IMG/VR virus record: IMGVR_UViG_3300006192_000019
Span: 1 to 33,684 of that record
Direction: 5' to 3' (one strand)
Length of the DNA stretch: 33,684 nt
Source of the DNA: a virus
Part shown: one piece after another, positions 23,137 through 31,353 of the stretch
How the letters are laid out: the number at the start of each line of letters is the position of its first letter
How positions within the stretch are numbered: the stretch's first letter is position 1
Program-made: the position numbers and the translations under genes
Notes under the pieces: generated by a model
Database searches by the model: none
What the model was told of the DNA's origin: nothing
What the model saw: only the letters and a program-made list of their open reading frames with translations

Positions 23137-24348
23137 CTATAGTGACTTATTTTCAAAATAATCGAAATCGCTAAGTGGAGACCTTTTTCCATCTCTGATC
23201 AAATAGCAATCTTTATTCGTTCCTTTATGTTTGATATAACGTTTTACAGTCACATCAATAAACTTCTCATCAAGTTCCATTAAGAATGATTTACGATCCA
23301 GTTGATCAGCTGCAATCATCGTTGAACCAGAGCCACCAAATAGATCCAATATGGATTCATGACGTCTTGAGGAATTACTGATTGCTTTTCCTACAAGTTC
23401 AAGAGGTTTCATAGTTGGATGTTCTTCATTCTTTCGAGGCTTGTTATATTCCCAAATAGTATCTTGAGAACGATCATCTACAAAATAATGAGCTGCTCCC
23501 TCTTTCCATCCATACAGAATCGGTTCATGTCTCCAGTGATAATCTTGTCTACCAAGTACCAAAGCATTCTTAACCCAAATCAAACATTCAGCAAGTTTAT
23601 ATCCAGCATTCTTGAATGCATTTCTAAAGTTGAGTCCTTCTGTATCTGCATGGCAACAATATATCGCTCCACCAGGCTTTGTATGTTCAAACATATTCTT
23701 GAACGCATCCAATAAAAAAAGATAGAAAGTGTCATCTTCCATCTTATCATTTTTAATCTTTCCAGCCGTTCCTTCATAATCAACATTATATGGAGGATCG
23801 GTAAAAATCATATCTACTTCTTTTCCATCAACCAATATTTTTACTTGCTCACTATCAGTGGAATCTCCACACATTAATCGATGAGGTCCTAGCTCATAAA
23901 TGTCTCCTGGTTGTGAGAATGGTACTTCAGGGATTTCATCATCAACATCAAAATCATCATCAGCTGCATTCTCGGGAAGCAGTTCTTCCATTTCCTCAAA
24001 CCCAAACTGTAGCATATCCATATCTAGGTTTGCTAGTTCATCTTCTAACTTCGATAAATCCCATGTAGCAAGTTCAGCTGTTTTGTTATCGGCTAAGCGA
24101 AATGCTTTGATTTGTTCGTCGTTTAAATCGTCTGCGATAATACATGGCACTTCTTCTAAACCAAGCGATACAGAGGCTTTTAATCGGGTATGTCCGGCTA
24201 TAATGACGTTATCACTGGTAATAACAATCGGAACTTTAAATCCGAACTCTCTGATTGAATTAGCAACCGCCTTGATTGCCTCATCGTTGTTTCTTGGATT
24301 GTTTTCGTACTCTTGGAGTGTTGATACTGATTTCATCACTATATTCAT
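23137..24348 (-). CDS. ParB-domain DNA methyltransferase, N6-adenine/N4-cytosine type (403 aa)
   Basis: The N-terminal ParB/sulfiredoxin-like domain has NNPRNND and AGHTRLKA (about 52-59). The C-terminal methyltransferase has DPPY at 184-187 before FGGSGST at 337-343, the order of beta-class enzymes, plus HPTMKPLELV. It transfers a methyl group from S-adenosylmethionine to adenine N6 or cytosine N4. ATG 24348 is preferred, with GAGGAGG nine bases before; longer frames reach 24366. No restriction partner is next to it, so it is probably an orphan modification enzyme that protects phage DNA or marks it for packaging. Confidence 0.92.
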   Translation of the reverse strand: MNIVMKSVSTLQEYENNPRNNDEAIKAVANSIREFGFKVPIVITSDNVIIAGHTRLKASVSLGLEEVPCIIADDLNDEQIKAFRLADNKTAELATWDLSKLEDELANLDMDMLQFGFEEMEELLPENAADDDFDVDDEIPEVPFSQPGDIYELGPHRLMCGDSTDSEQVKILVDGKEVDMIFTDPPYNVDYEGTAGKIKNDKMEDDTFYLFLLDAFKNMFEHTKPGGAIYCCHADTEGLNFRNAFKNAGYKLAECLIWVKNALVLGRQDYHWRHEPILYGWKEGAAHYFVDDRSQDTIWEYNKPRKNEEHPTMKPLELVGKAISNSSRRHESILDLFGGSGSTMIAADQLDRKSFLMELDEKFIDVTVKRYIKHKGTNKDCYLIRDGKRSPLSDFDYFENKSL

Positions 24349-24808
24349 TCGTCCAAACCTCCTCACCTTTTTCTAGGCGTTTCTCCATTAGTTCTATTTC
24401 TACTTTCTTTTCGTTGTATTCGATACCAAACTTCGTAATCAACAAATACTTTATTGCTTGAATATCAGGTAACGATTGCTTCTTGTATTTTGTGATCCGT
24501 TTCTTCGTACCTGTTTTTGTTTCCTCGATTACTGTTTGTGTCTCTTCATATTCAAAACCGATCGCTCGTTGATAGATAGCATCAACTAACTTCAGTTTTA
24601 GTTCTTCATCACCAAACTGAAACGCATCGTCTAGTCGTTTATGTGCTTTACGTAACTTGATGACTGTTTTTTCTGTGATACCCAAATACTCAGCGACTTG
24701 TTTTTGAGTTGCTCTTTTGGATACCATTTCCGATATTGCTTTTAATTTGTTCTCTAAATGTCCAGATTTCTCCCAACGCTCATACGTGTCAAGCATCTTT
24801 CCTTTCAT
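24281..24808 (-). CDS. HTH protein resembling a terminase small subunit (175 aa)
   Basis: Residues 32-58 form a helix-turn-helix (KRATQKQVAEYLGI, TEKTVIKLRKAH). After that ELKLKLVDAIYQRAIGFEYEE and later QSLPDIQAIKYLLITKFG match a pattern common in small terminase subunits and related phage DNA-binding proteins. A separate P27-like subunit lies beside terL, so this one may be a second packaging factor or a regulator. It is the first gene of the late operon; GGAG of its ribosome site lies within an operator-like inverted repeat, so it may bind its own promoter. Confidence 0.65.
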   Translation of the reverse strand: MKGKMLDTYERWEKSGHLENKLKAISEMVSKRATQKQVAEYLGITEKTVIKLRKAHKRLDDAFQFGDEELKLKLVDAIYQRAIGFEYEETQTVIEETKTGTKKRITKYKKQSLPDIQAIKYLLITKFGIEYNEKKVEIELMEKRLEKGEEVWTNEYSDEISINTPRVRKQSKKQR

Positions 24809-24818
24809 AAAAAATCAC

Positions 24819-24870
24819 TCCAACTGTATCAAAAAATTGTAATTATATACCAGTTGGAATACTACAAGTA
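24819..24870 (-). promoter_or_regulatory. Putative late promoter with operator-like inverted repeat
   Basis: The minus strand has TGGTATATAAT, giving a -10 TATAAT at 24842-24847 and no clear -35, as expected for an activated promoter. TCCAACTG at 24819-24826 and CAGTTGGA at 24851-24858 form an 8-bp inverted repeat on both sides of the -10. The ArpU-like regulator encoded upstream is a natural candidate activator. Confidence 0.5.
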
Positions 24871-25077
24871 TCTCTGCAAAAACAAAAAAGAACCCATTTA
24901 ACTGAATTCTTAATCGTTTCTAGGCTGGTTGTTAAGCCAGTATTCCATTTTGTTTCCACCTTTGCTCATTATAATACTATCACACCCTTGACAGTTTCAC
25001 AATATATCAACCTTGCTCAACCTTGTCATTTTACCCTCGCAGATTTTACACATACTGTTATGAGAGGAGTTGATAGT

Positions 25078-25263
25078 ATGAATGAAACAATTGTGGAATT
25101 CAACATTAAAGGTTATCATGTGAAAATTGATAATGAATCGACTACTATTACTGAAGGTGAAGAATTATTACTTAGAGTAGATCACCAACATGTAAAAAGT
25201 ATCGTAACATTCGTTATTCAGAAGATTAACCAAATCAAGAAACAAATCGAAACTAAGGAGTAG
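25078..25263 (+). CDS. Lone plus-strand protein of unknown function (61 aa)
   Basis: The only well-supported plus-strand gene. GAGGAG lies eight bases before ATG 25078. The product begins MNETIVEFNIKGYHVKIDNE and ends with a charged helix (IVTFVIQKINQIKKQIE). An in-frame ATG at 24988 has no ribosome site. It faces the late regulator tail-to-tail with a shared terminator. Upstream lie CACCCTTG and two CAACCTTG repeats (24983, 25008, 25018). It may be a regulator or lysogenic gene, but nothing identifies its function. Confidence 0.65.
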   Translation: MNETIVEFNIKGYHVKIDNESTTITEGEELLLRVDHQHVKSIVTFVIQKINQIKKQIETKE

Positions 25264-25280
25264 CTACAAACTCCTTTAGT
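25252..25280. terminator. Bidirectional terminator between convergent genes
   Basis: ACTAAGGAGT (25252-25261) and ACTCCTTTAGT (25270-25280) pair over ten bases with one bulge, loop of 8 bases. T-rich sequence follows on both strands. It covers the stop of the plus-strand gene and lies six bases past the ArpU-like stop. Confidence 0.65.
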
Positions 25281-25285
25281 TCTTG

Positions 25286-25699
25286 TTAAGGTAGTTCAAT
25301 CTGCAGTAATGCTTTGTCATGCCATCTTCTTATTGTAGCTGATGAAAAGAACATTCTATCAGCAATTTGTCTCCAGCTTAGCCAATCAATATACCTATGA
25401 ACTAATATCAATCGGTAATCTTTGTCTTCAATTTGCTCTATGGCTTGAAGTACTTCTTTCTTGTAACAGGGCAACAATCGTTTCATTTCTTTGATCTCGA
25501 GTTCGTAATCGAGAGTCTTAAGTATCCACTTCTCGAATGGAGCTTTTAGATTCTTACCACCATCAACTCGAATTGCATCAAATTTAATTCCTGGTATCTC
25601 ATTAGCCAAACGAATATATTCATCCACTAAAGCTTGTAGTTTTTGAATCTTCACTTTTGTATTATGATATCGGCTTAGGTATTCTTTCACATCGTTCAT
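25286..25699 (-). CDS. ArpU/DUF1492-like late transcription regulator (137 aa)
   Basis: A coiled N-terminal half (KVKIQKLQALVDEYIRLANE) and a C-terminal sigma-70 region-4-like HTH (LILVHRYIDWLSWRQIADRM, SSATIRRWHDKAL), the pattern of ArpU/DUF1492/RinA-type regulators that start late transcription in Gram-positive phages. It is the last early gene, overlapping rusA by four bases, and lies just before the late promoter. Regulation of the head and tail operon is inferred from this position. Confidence 0.78.
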   Translation of the reverse strand: MNDVKEYLSRYHNTKVKIQKLQALVDEYIRLANEIPGIKFDAIRVDGGKNLKAPFEKWILKTLDYELEIKEMKRLLPCYKKEVLQAIEQIEDKDYRLILVHRYIDWLSWRQIADRMFFSSATIRRWHDKALLQIELP

Positions 25700-26109
25700 A
25701 GCTCCTCCTTCAGTTTACTTAACACATTGATTTCGATTGATATCCCAGTTGGATCATCGGACCATAACTTCTCCACATGTTCAACTACCACTTGTGCGTC
25801 ATCATTCCAGAATCCAACTTCCGTCATGCAATCTTTCAGCATCTTCTCCAAGTTATCTGTATCTGGTCTAGTGACTCGCCACTCTTGATGCTTATGTCTT
25901 TTGCCTCTTGGGAATCTCCATATCACATCAAGTCTGATTGGACCTTGTATCGGTTCCTTTGGTTTGAATGGTTTCAGATGTTTGATAATCATTCGTCTTG
26001 CTTTCTTTAGTTTTTCAGGTTTATAGAAAACTGGTTTGTTGTTCACCAGTGTTACTTTATTTTGCTGTGCAGTAATTGTAGGTGGATCTAGTAGTAGAAA
26101 TATTTTCAT
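25696..26109 (-). CDS. rusA: RusA-like Holliday junction resolvase (137 aa)
   Basis: RPDTDNLEKMLKDCMTEVGF and WNDDAQVVVEHVEKLW are the RusA signature; the aspartates in DTDN, KDC and NDD form the metal site that cuts branched DNA. Such enzymes trim replication or recombination branches before packaging. ATG 26109 has AAGGAGG six bases upstream; the frame extends earlier to 26190 but through the noncoding origin-like region. It overlaps the ArpU-like start by four bases. Confidence 0.92.
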   Translation of the reverse strand: MKIFLLLDPPTITAQQNKVTLVNNKPVFYKPEKLKKARRMIIKHLKPFKPKEPIQGPIRLDVIWRFPRGKRHKHQEWRVTRPDTDNLEKMLKDCMTEVGFWNDDAQVVVEHVEKLWSDDPTGISIEINVLSKLKEEL

Positions 26110-26154
26110 AATTTCCTCCTTTTTCAATTTTTCATTAGTTTCAGAAAGGCAGTT

Positions 26155-26221
26155 GCTGACGTTGATGCATTTGTTTGGGATAGGGCTCATTTAATGCCCT
26201 ATCCTACAAACATGCGTCAGC
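26155..26221. repeat. 67-bp imperfect palindrome
   Basis: Outer arms GCTGACG (26155-26161) and CGTCAGC (26215-26221); inner arms GGATAGGGC (26178-26186) and GCCCTATCC (26196-26204) with a 9-base loop; partly matching GCATTTGTTTG/CAAACATGC between. There is no T-run on the minus side. Next to it GTGTTACGTACAACAC (26222-26237) is another inverted repeat. Part of a likely origin or regulatory region. Confidence 0.65.
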
Positions 26222-26253
26222 GTGTTACGTACAACACATATATAAGGCCATTC

Positions 26254-26363
26254 CGTAACATTTACGTATAGGTAATTTCACCCTATTTACACCGTAAATG
26301 CGTAATATTTACAGATAGGTGATTTTTGCCTTTCTGTACGTATTATTTACGTCGGTAAACTTT
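26254..26363. repeat. Direct repeats (iteron-like) before the primase-helicase stop
   Basis: A 25-base unit at 26254-26278 recurs at 26301-26325 (21 of 25 identical: CGTAA-ATTTAC-ATAGGT-ATTT with four changes), with a weaker third version from 26339. Each includes CGTAA...TTAC half-palindromes. Spacing is 47 and 38 bases. Such units are typical of replication origins or operators; they lie between rusA and the primase-helicase gene, whose stop is at 26343. Confidence 0.6.
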
Positions 26364-28325
26364 ACCTTTTGAGTATTTATAGTCGTCATCAAATTCCCGA
26401 ATTCGATCTCTCACTGTCCGCTCTTTCACACCTAAATACTCTGCAAGTTCATCTACATCACACACACCATCTACATCTATATTGATATCAAATGCGGTAT
26501 CGAATTCTTCTTTTCTTGATTCTGGAGTCTGATTCCGTTTACCACTTTTTTCTAGGTTTGCCTTTGGATCTCCATCTGCATAATTTTTAGCTAAAACGCC
26601 AGTATCATCGATTCTGTGTATCGGATATTCAAACCAAAAATTCACTGGCTTGAAGTTTTGAAATTCACGTAAACTACTCTCCAAACGCCATGCAGTTGAA
26701 GTCATTACATCAGCGTTTTGTGCCATGAATTCTTCTGACGTTTCAAGTTGAATCATATCGAGCTGTGCATCTGGATCACGAGCAAACACACCCGAACCTG
26801 AAGCCCTATCCATTGCTCTTTTGAATCCTTGTGAGCCTTTTGAATGATGATGACTATATATTGCAGTACATCCTGTTTCATTGCATATCTTGTCAAACTG
26901 GTTACTGAATTTACCCATTTCTGAAGCATTGTTTTCATCTCCAGTGATAACCTTATAAATTGGATCAATGATAATGGCATCAAAGTCTTGATTTGCTACT
27001 TTTCTGATCAGTTTCGGAACTAACTTATCAAGTGGCATTGCACGACCTCTAAGGTTCCAGATAACTACGTCATGACTGTATTTGGGTTTTATCTTCATAG
27101 CCTTATATATTACTGCGAATCGATTAATCGCACTTGGTTCATCAATTTCCAAATTCACATACAATACCTTTGATTTTTTACATTGAAATCCAAGCCATTT
27201 GATTCCTTCAGCAAGAGCGATTGCGAGTTCCATCAATAGAAAACTCTTCCCTGCTTTGGATGAACCAGATATAAGCATTTTATGTCCAACACGAACGACT
27301 CCTTCTATAAGTTCATCAGGTAATTTAGGTTGATTTGCAAGTGCTTCATCTAAGTATCTTAGACTAGGCATTTCATCATTGACACCTTCAGCATAATCCA
27401 ACCATTCGTTCCAATTGCGTCTACCTATGTTTGTATCTACTAATGTTTGAATAACACCATTTCTAGTTACTCCTGGTAATCTTGACAATCTTGATGGATT
27501 ACGATTTGCGGTATCTACTTTAAAGTCATGCTTAGCTAAAAAGCCGTACAAGTACTCCACTCGTTTTCGATATTCTTGATAATTTGGAGCATCCACCTTA
27601 ACGATTGCGTGTAAGCTCTTTGAACCACTATGAACCAAACAAGCAATCGGTAACTCTAGTCTTCTGTATAATGCATCTTGATCTGGAATAGGCATGTCAT
27701 CTGATTCAATTAATGCATAGGTAAATCTAGTAATATTTTCATTTTTAACACCTGTTCCATCAACCGGATTAAACCTTATCCAAGCACCACATTCATCTTT
27801 CCAATCACCAATCACAGCACCAATGTCATCAGGATACTTTTTGAGTTCATTGATCAGTTCTTTCGCAGTTCGATCATATTGCCCTTTTCCTGGAACCCAC
27901 CTTCCATCTTTGTTCCATACATCATTTGTGACATAGGCAACTAACTCATCGTCTTTAAATAATGTCTCAAGATATTTGACGAGTTGTTCAGAAGGTGTGA
28001 GGTTTGTTATAGGATCATAAATTAAACCGTCACCATCGTATTCAATCGTGTCGTCCCAATCCATTACTCCACCATATGGTTCCCATCCTGTATCTTTTGC
28101 CATTTTGATAATTGTTCCACCTGATATGGGAATAGAGGAACCTTTGAAAGTTCCCCATTTCCTATCGCATTCACCATCTTTATAACGACTATCATTCTTG
28201 CTCCAGTCATCCCATACTGAACAATCATATCCTTCGGCTTTGAGTGCCATGCCTATTTGAATCCATTCTTCATATGTTGTGTTTGATGCGTTTATTTGAT
28301 TTAAAGCTTCTAATATACTGTCCAT
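26343..28325 (-). CDS. Primase-helicase fusion, AEP plus RepA-like ATPase (660 aa)
   Basis: Domains in order: PriCT_2-like N-terminus (residues 1-85, TYEEWIQIGMALKAEGYD); archaeo-eukaryotic primase-like core with LIESDD at 205-210, SGSKSLHA at 233-240 and NPSRLSRLPG near 276-285; RecA-fold ATPase with Walker A GSSKAGKS (354-361) and Walker B IIIDP (451-455), plus SHHHSKG; a winged helix at about 615-655 (DELAEYLGVKERTVRDRI). It probably synthesises primers and unwinds DNA at the origin. Initiator function is inferred from the origin-like repeats at its 3' end. RNA- or DNA-primer activity is not proved. Confidence 0.88.
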   Translation of the reverse strand: MDSILEALNQINASNTTYEEWIQIGMALKAEGYDCSVWDDWSKNDSRYKDGECDRKWGTFKGSSIPISGGTIIKMAKDTGWEPYGGVMDWDDTIEYDGDGLIYDPITNLTPSEQLVKYLETLFKDDELVAYVTNDVWNKDGRWVPGKGQYDRTAKELINELKKYPDDIGAVIGDWKDECGAWIRFNPVDGTGVKNENITRFTYALIESDDMPIPDQDALYRRLELPIACLVHSGSKSLHAIVKVDAPNYQEYRKRVEYLYGFLAKHDFKVDTANRNPSRLSRLPGVTRNGVIQTLVDTNIGRRNWNEWLDYAEGVNDEMPSLRYLDEALANQPKLPDELIEGVVRVGHKMLISGSSKAGKSFLLMELAIALAEGIKWLGFQCKKSKVLYVNLEIDEPSAINRFAVIYKAMKIKPKYSHDVVIWNLRGRAMPLDKLVPKLIRKVANQDFDAIIIDPIYKVITGDENNASEMGKFSNQFDKICNETGCTAIYSHHHSKGSQGFKRAMDRASGSGVFARDPDAQLDMIQLETSEEFMAQNADVMTSTAWRLESSLREFQNFKPVNFWFEYPIHRIDDTGVLAKNYADGDPKANLEKSGKRNQTPESRKEEFDTAFDINIDVDGVCDVDELAEYLGVKERTVRDRIREFDDDYKYSKGKVYRRK

Positions 28326-28335
28326 TTACATCCTC

Positions 28336-29913
28336 CTACGGTCTATATGTTGCAGCATTGACAGTTCTTGGTAACATCCAATGATTATCTGCAATTCGTG
28401 TTATCATTTTGCTTGCTGCTTCAAATGCCCACATACCGACATGTAAGAATCCGTATCGTTCTAAGAAGCGTATTTGTTTTGGTGTTGCTAAGCCTTCGAT
28501 TTGTCTGTTTTTCAACTTTTCAATGAGCATACTTGCCATACCACAACTTGTAACTGCATCAGGATATATTCCATGTTTTTCTAAGTAACTTAGTTGTCTT
28601 TCAGTGGCTGGTCCCATTTCCCATACAAAGGTAGGTTCGTAACTAGCCAAGTCTTCGGCTGAAATGGAGAATGCATATTGGATTGGATCTACAAGTTTCG
28701 ATTTTCGTTTTCGCATCGCTGCAAGTTCACGAGCTAATGCATCTTCTCGTTCTTGAATGGCATCACGTTCTGCTTCTACTTCAGCTTCCAGTAAATCAAT
28801 ACCACTTTCTTGATCCATCATTTTCTGATCGATACGTTTCGCTAATTCTTCATCTTTTGAAACAAGTGCGGAAGGTCTACATAAATCATGGCGTTCAGTC
28901 ATCCATAAGAAATCTAGTAACAATAACTCTTTCTTTCCTGGATGTAACCTCATACCACGTCCGACCATTTGTTGATATAAGCTTCTTACTTTAGTCGGTC
29001 TCAACACAACAATGGTATCCACTGATGGACAATCCCAACCTTCTGTTAAAAGCATTGAGTTACATAGCACATCGTATTCTCCAGCTTCAAAGTCAGCTAA
29101 GATTTCATCCCTGTCAGGACTATTTCCATTCACTTCAGCTGCTCTTATTCCATGTAGGTTAAGTAGTTCACAAAACTTCTGAGATGTCTTTACTAATGGT
29201 AAGAATACAACTGTTTTTCTACCTTTACAGTAGTTGAGCATCTCTAGTGCGATTTGGTTAAGATATGGTTCTAATGCTGAGCCAACTTCTCCCACTGCAT
29301 AATCACCATTTGATACACCAACACTATGGATATCTAGTTCAAGCGGAATCATCTGTGCTCTAACTGGTGCAAGGTATCCTTCTTTAATAGCCTGATGTAA
29401 TGAATATTCATAGGCTTTTGAATCAAAGTACTTTCCTAGATTCTTCTGATCTGATCTATCTGGAGTAGCAGTTACTCCTAGTACATTTGCACCTTCAAAA
29501 TGCGTCAGTATACGTTGATAAGTATTACTCATCGAATGGTGTGCTTCGTCTACAACGATTGTCTTAAAGTAATCACTTGGAAAGTTTGTTAGTCTTTTGT
29601 GTTGTGATAATGTCTGAACAGATGCAACAGTTACTTGTTCTGATGCGCCAATGGCAGAGGACTCAGCTTTTTCTAAAGCCGAATCCAATCCACTGGTTTC
29701 AAATAATTTCTCTGAAGCTTGATCGAGTAACTCTCCACGATGTGCAAGGATAAGTGCTTTACTTCCATCTTTCGTTTCTTCTTCCACTACTTTTGAAAAT
29801 ACGATTGTTTTCCCTGTACCAGTAGGAAGTACTAATAACGTTTTTTGATGCCCCTGAATCCATTCGTTTCTAATTGCCTCAACTGCTTCATTTTGATAAG
29901 GTCTTAGTTCCAT
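28336..29913 (-). CDS. Superfamily 2 DEAD/DEAH-box helicase (525 aa)
   Basis: RecA-like domain 1 has the Q-motif-like LRPYQNEAV, Walker A PTGTGKT (30-36) and DEAH (122-125), then GVTATPDR. Domain 2 has LTEGWDCPSVD and QMVGRGMR (315-322). This is the RAD3/UvsW-like phage helicase class that remodels branched DNA. A C-terminal helical region (from about 440) contains LSYLEKHGIYP and LRFLERYGF-type repeats of a small DNA-binding module. ATG 29913 preferred: AGGAGG eight bases before; another ATG is too close. Confidence 0.92.
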   Translation of the reverse strand: MELRPYQNEAVEAIRNEWIQGHQKTLLVLPTGTGKTIVFSKVVEEETKDGSKALILAHRGELLDQASEKLFETSGLDSALEKAESSAIGASEQVTVASVQTLSQHKRLTNFPSDYFKTIVVDEAHHSMSNTYQRILTHFEGANVLGVTATPDRSDQKNLGKYFDSKAYEYSLHQAIKEGYLAPVRAQMIPLELDIHSVGVSNGDYAVGEVGSALEPYLNQIALEMLNYCKGRKTVVFLPLVKTSQKFCELLNLHGIRAAEVNGNSPDRDEILADFEAGEYDVLCNSMLLTEGWDCPSVDTIVVLRPTKVRSLYQQMVGRGMRLHPGKKELLLLDFLWMTERHDLCRPSALVSKDEELAKRIDQKMMDQESGIDLLEAEVEAERDAIQEREDALARELAAMRKRKSKLVDPIQYAFSISAEDLASYEPTFVWEMGPATERQLSYLEKHGIYPDAVTSCGMASMLIEKLKNRQIEGLATPKQIRFLERYGFLHVGMWAFEAASKMITRIADNHWMLPRTVNAATYRP

Positions 29914-29925
29914 AACCATTACCTC

Positions 29926-30381
29926 CTAGAAAGGAAGATCGTCTGGAATGAAGAACTCTTCGTTGTAGTCGATAAAGCGATCAATGTCATTAGTTGTTTT
30001 TTCATCACCATAGGAATTGATGTATTTACGAGGTTTGAAATGAGCACGACCTTTGGAACCAACAACTTTATTCCAATCCATCGTTAATTTCTCACCATGT
30101 TTTTTCTGTCCGATACATCTAAAGAATGATGAAATACGCCATTCGATAGTACGATATAATAGCAAATCAAACTTCACTACAGCACGTCCTTCTTCTGATT
30201 CGACTTGAACGGTAATTGTCGCTTTATTACATGCAGGAATTTTAGCTCCACCAGGAAATCTACCTCGTTCAAAATGAGTGACTGTAAAGTTGTAATCACC
30301 TTCTGGTAATATGACTAACTCCTGTCCGTCTTCTTCGATGGAATCATTCCAATCCATCAACATGTTTTTATTTTCTTCCAT
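29926..30381 (-). CDS. DUF669 protein with SSB-like acidic C-terminus (151 aa)
   Basis: DUF669 family: LPEGDYNFTVTHFERGRFPG, then KATITVQVESEEGRAVVKFD and SFFRCIGQKKHG. It ends FFIPDDLPF, like the DD-x-PF tail by which SSB recruits repair proteins. It lies between the Sak4-like ATPase and the helicase, where phages often carry a single-strand-binding protein. A role as the phage SSB is therefore likely; this is an inference from the tail and context. Confidence 0.78.
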   Translation of the reverse strand: MEENKNMLMDWNDSIEEDGQELVILPEGDYNFTVTHFERGRFPGGAKIPACNKATITVQVESEEGRAVVKFDLLLYRTIEWRISSFFRCIGQKKHGEKLTMDWNKVVGSKGRAHFKPRKYINSYGDEKTTNDIDRFIDYNEEFFIPDDLPF

Positions 30382-30383
30382 AA

Positions 30384-31352
30384 TTATTGTTCTCCTTTTT
30401 CATTTTTTATCGTTTCTACAATCTTCTTCCAATTCGGGATAATCCAGCGTGTAATGAAATCATCTGAATATTCACTGATAGGTGTTTCTAGTTCATAGTG
30501 TCCTTTTGCGGCTACTACTTTTTGCAACTGTTCTTCTGTAATGTCATCTTCTACAATTTTCTTCTTCAACTGTTCAACGAATGCTAAGGTTGTTACATCT
30601 TTTGAATCGTAGTCCATCACTTGTTCAGCTGGTACATCATACGTTTCAAATAGGTGTGCAATCGCTTTGAAATCAAGTTCTAGTTCTTCAGGTAAATCGA
30701 ATCTGTTCTTTGCATCGTAAGTTGGATTATGTGTGGTATATAGAACACGTTTGCCACCTTGTGCTTTTTTCTTATTGGTATCAGTTGTGACGACATAGAT
30801 CTTGTAGTTCACAAAGAATAATGCGTCACTCCATTCTTTAATAAGTGGTGCTACTTGTCTTGATAGTTTCATCTCGTATCGATCGAATGATCCTTGTTCT
30901 TCTGGCAACTCGAATTTTCGTGGTTTGGCATGTGCTGTAATCACGACATTGATACCCACTTCGATTAACTGGTCAAGCAGTGATAACAGTCTTGCATACT
31001 CATCAACTAAGTAGACATAGCCTTTGCCGTATCCGAAGTCTTCGATATTGTTTTTACGATACTTTTCACATACAGCATTCGTACATAACGTTTCCGACCA
31101 GTCAGCTGTATCAAGTACGACTGTCTTACAAATATGTGGATTCGCATGGATCTCTTTTACTATTGTGATTAGTTCATTCCATGATTTGTTACATTTGATT
31201 CTTCTTACATCTAAATTACTTGTTCCACCCTCTGTATCAAGAAATAATGGTTCTGGAAATTGACTAGCGAATGTGGACTTCCCGATTCCTTCCGGTCCAT
31301 AGATGACGATTTTCTTAGGGCGTTGTTCTTTTCCTTCAATAATATTCAACAT
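30384..31352 (-). CDS. Sak4-like RecA-fold ATPase, annealing/recombination protein (322 aa)
   Basis: Walker A GPEGIGKS at 19-26 follows a KKIVIY strand, then FLDTEGGTSNLDV; later VVLDTADW (Walker B-like) and INVVITAHAKPRKFE. This is the AAA_24/Sak4 group of single-strand annealing proteins. The operon neighbours (DUF2800 nuclease upstream, DUF669 downstream) make a nuclease-annealer-SSB set for phage recombination. The gene is separated from DUF2800 by a single base, so coupling is expected. Confidence 0.85.
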   Translation of the reverse strand: MLNIIEGKEQRPKKIVIYGPEGIGKSTFASQFPEPLFLDTEGGTSNLDVRRIKCNKSWNELITIVKEIHANPHICKTVVLDTADWSETLCTNAVCEKYRKNNIEDFGYGKGYVYLVDEYARLLSLLDQLIEVGINVVITAHAKPRKFELPEEQGSFDRYEMKLSRQVAPLIKEWSDALFFVNYKIYVVTTDTNKKKAQGGKRVLYTTHNPTYDAKNRFDLPEELELDFKAIAHLFETYDVPAEQVMDYDSKDVTTLAFVEQLKKKIVEDDITEEQLQKVVAAKGHYELETPISEYSDDFITRWIIPNWKKIVETIKNEKGEQ

Positions 31353-31353
31353 T

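Noticed and set aside
26155-26221. The large palindrome as a transcription terminator
   Set aside because: No T-run follows on the minus strand, and the outer arms extend far beyond a usual terminator stem.
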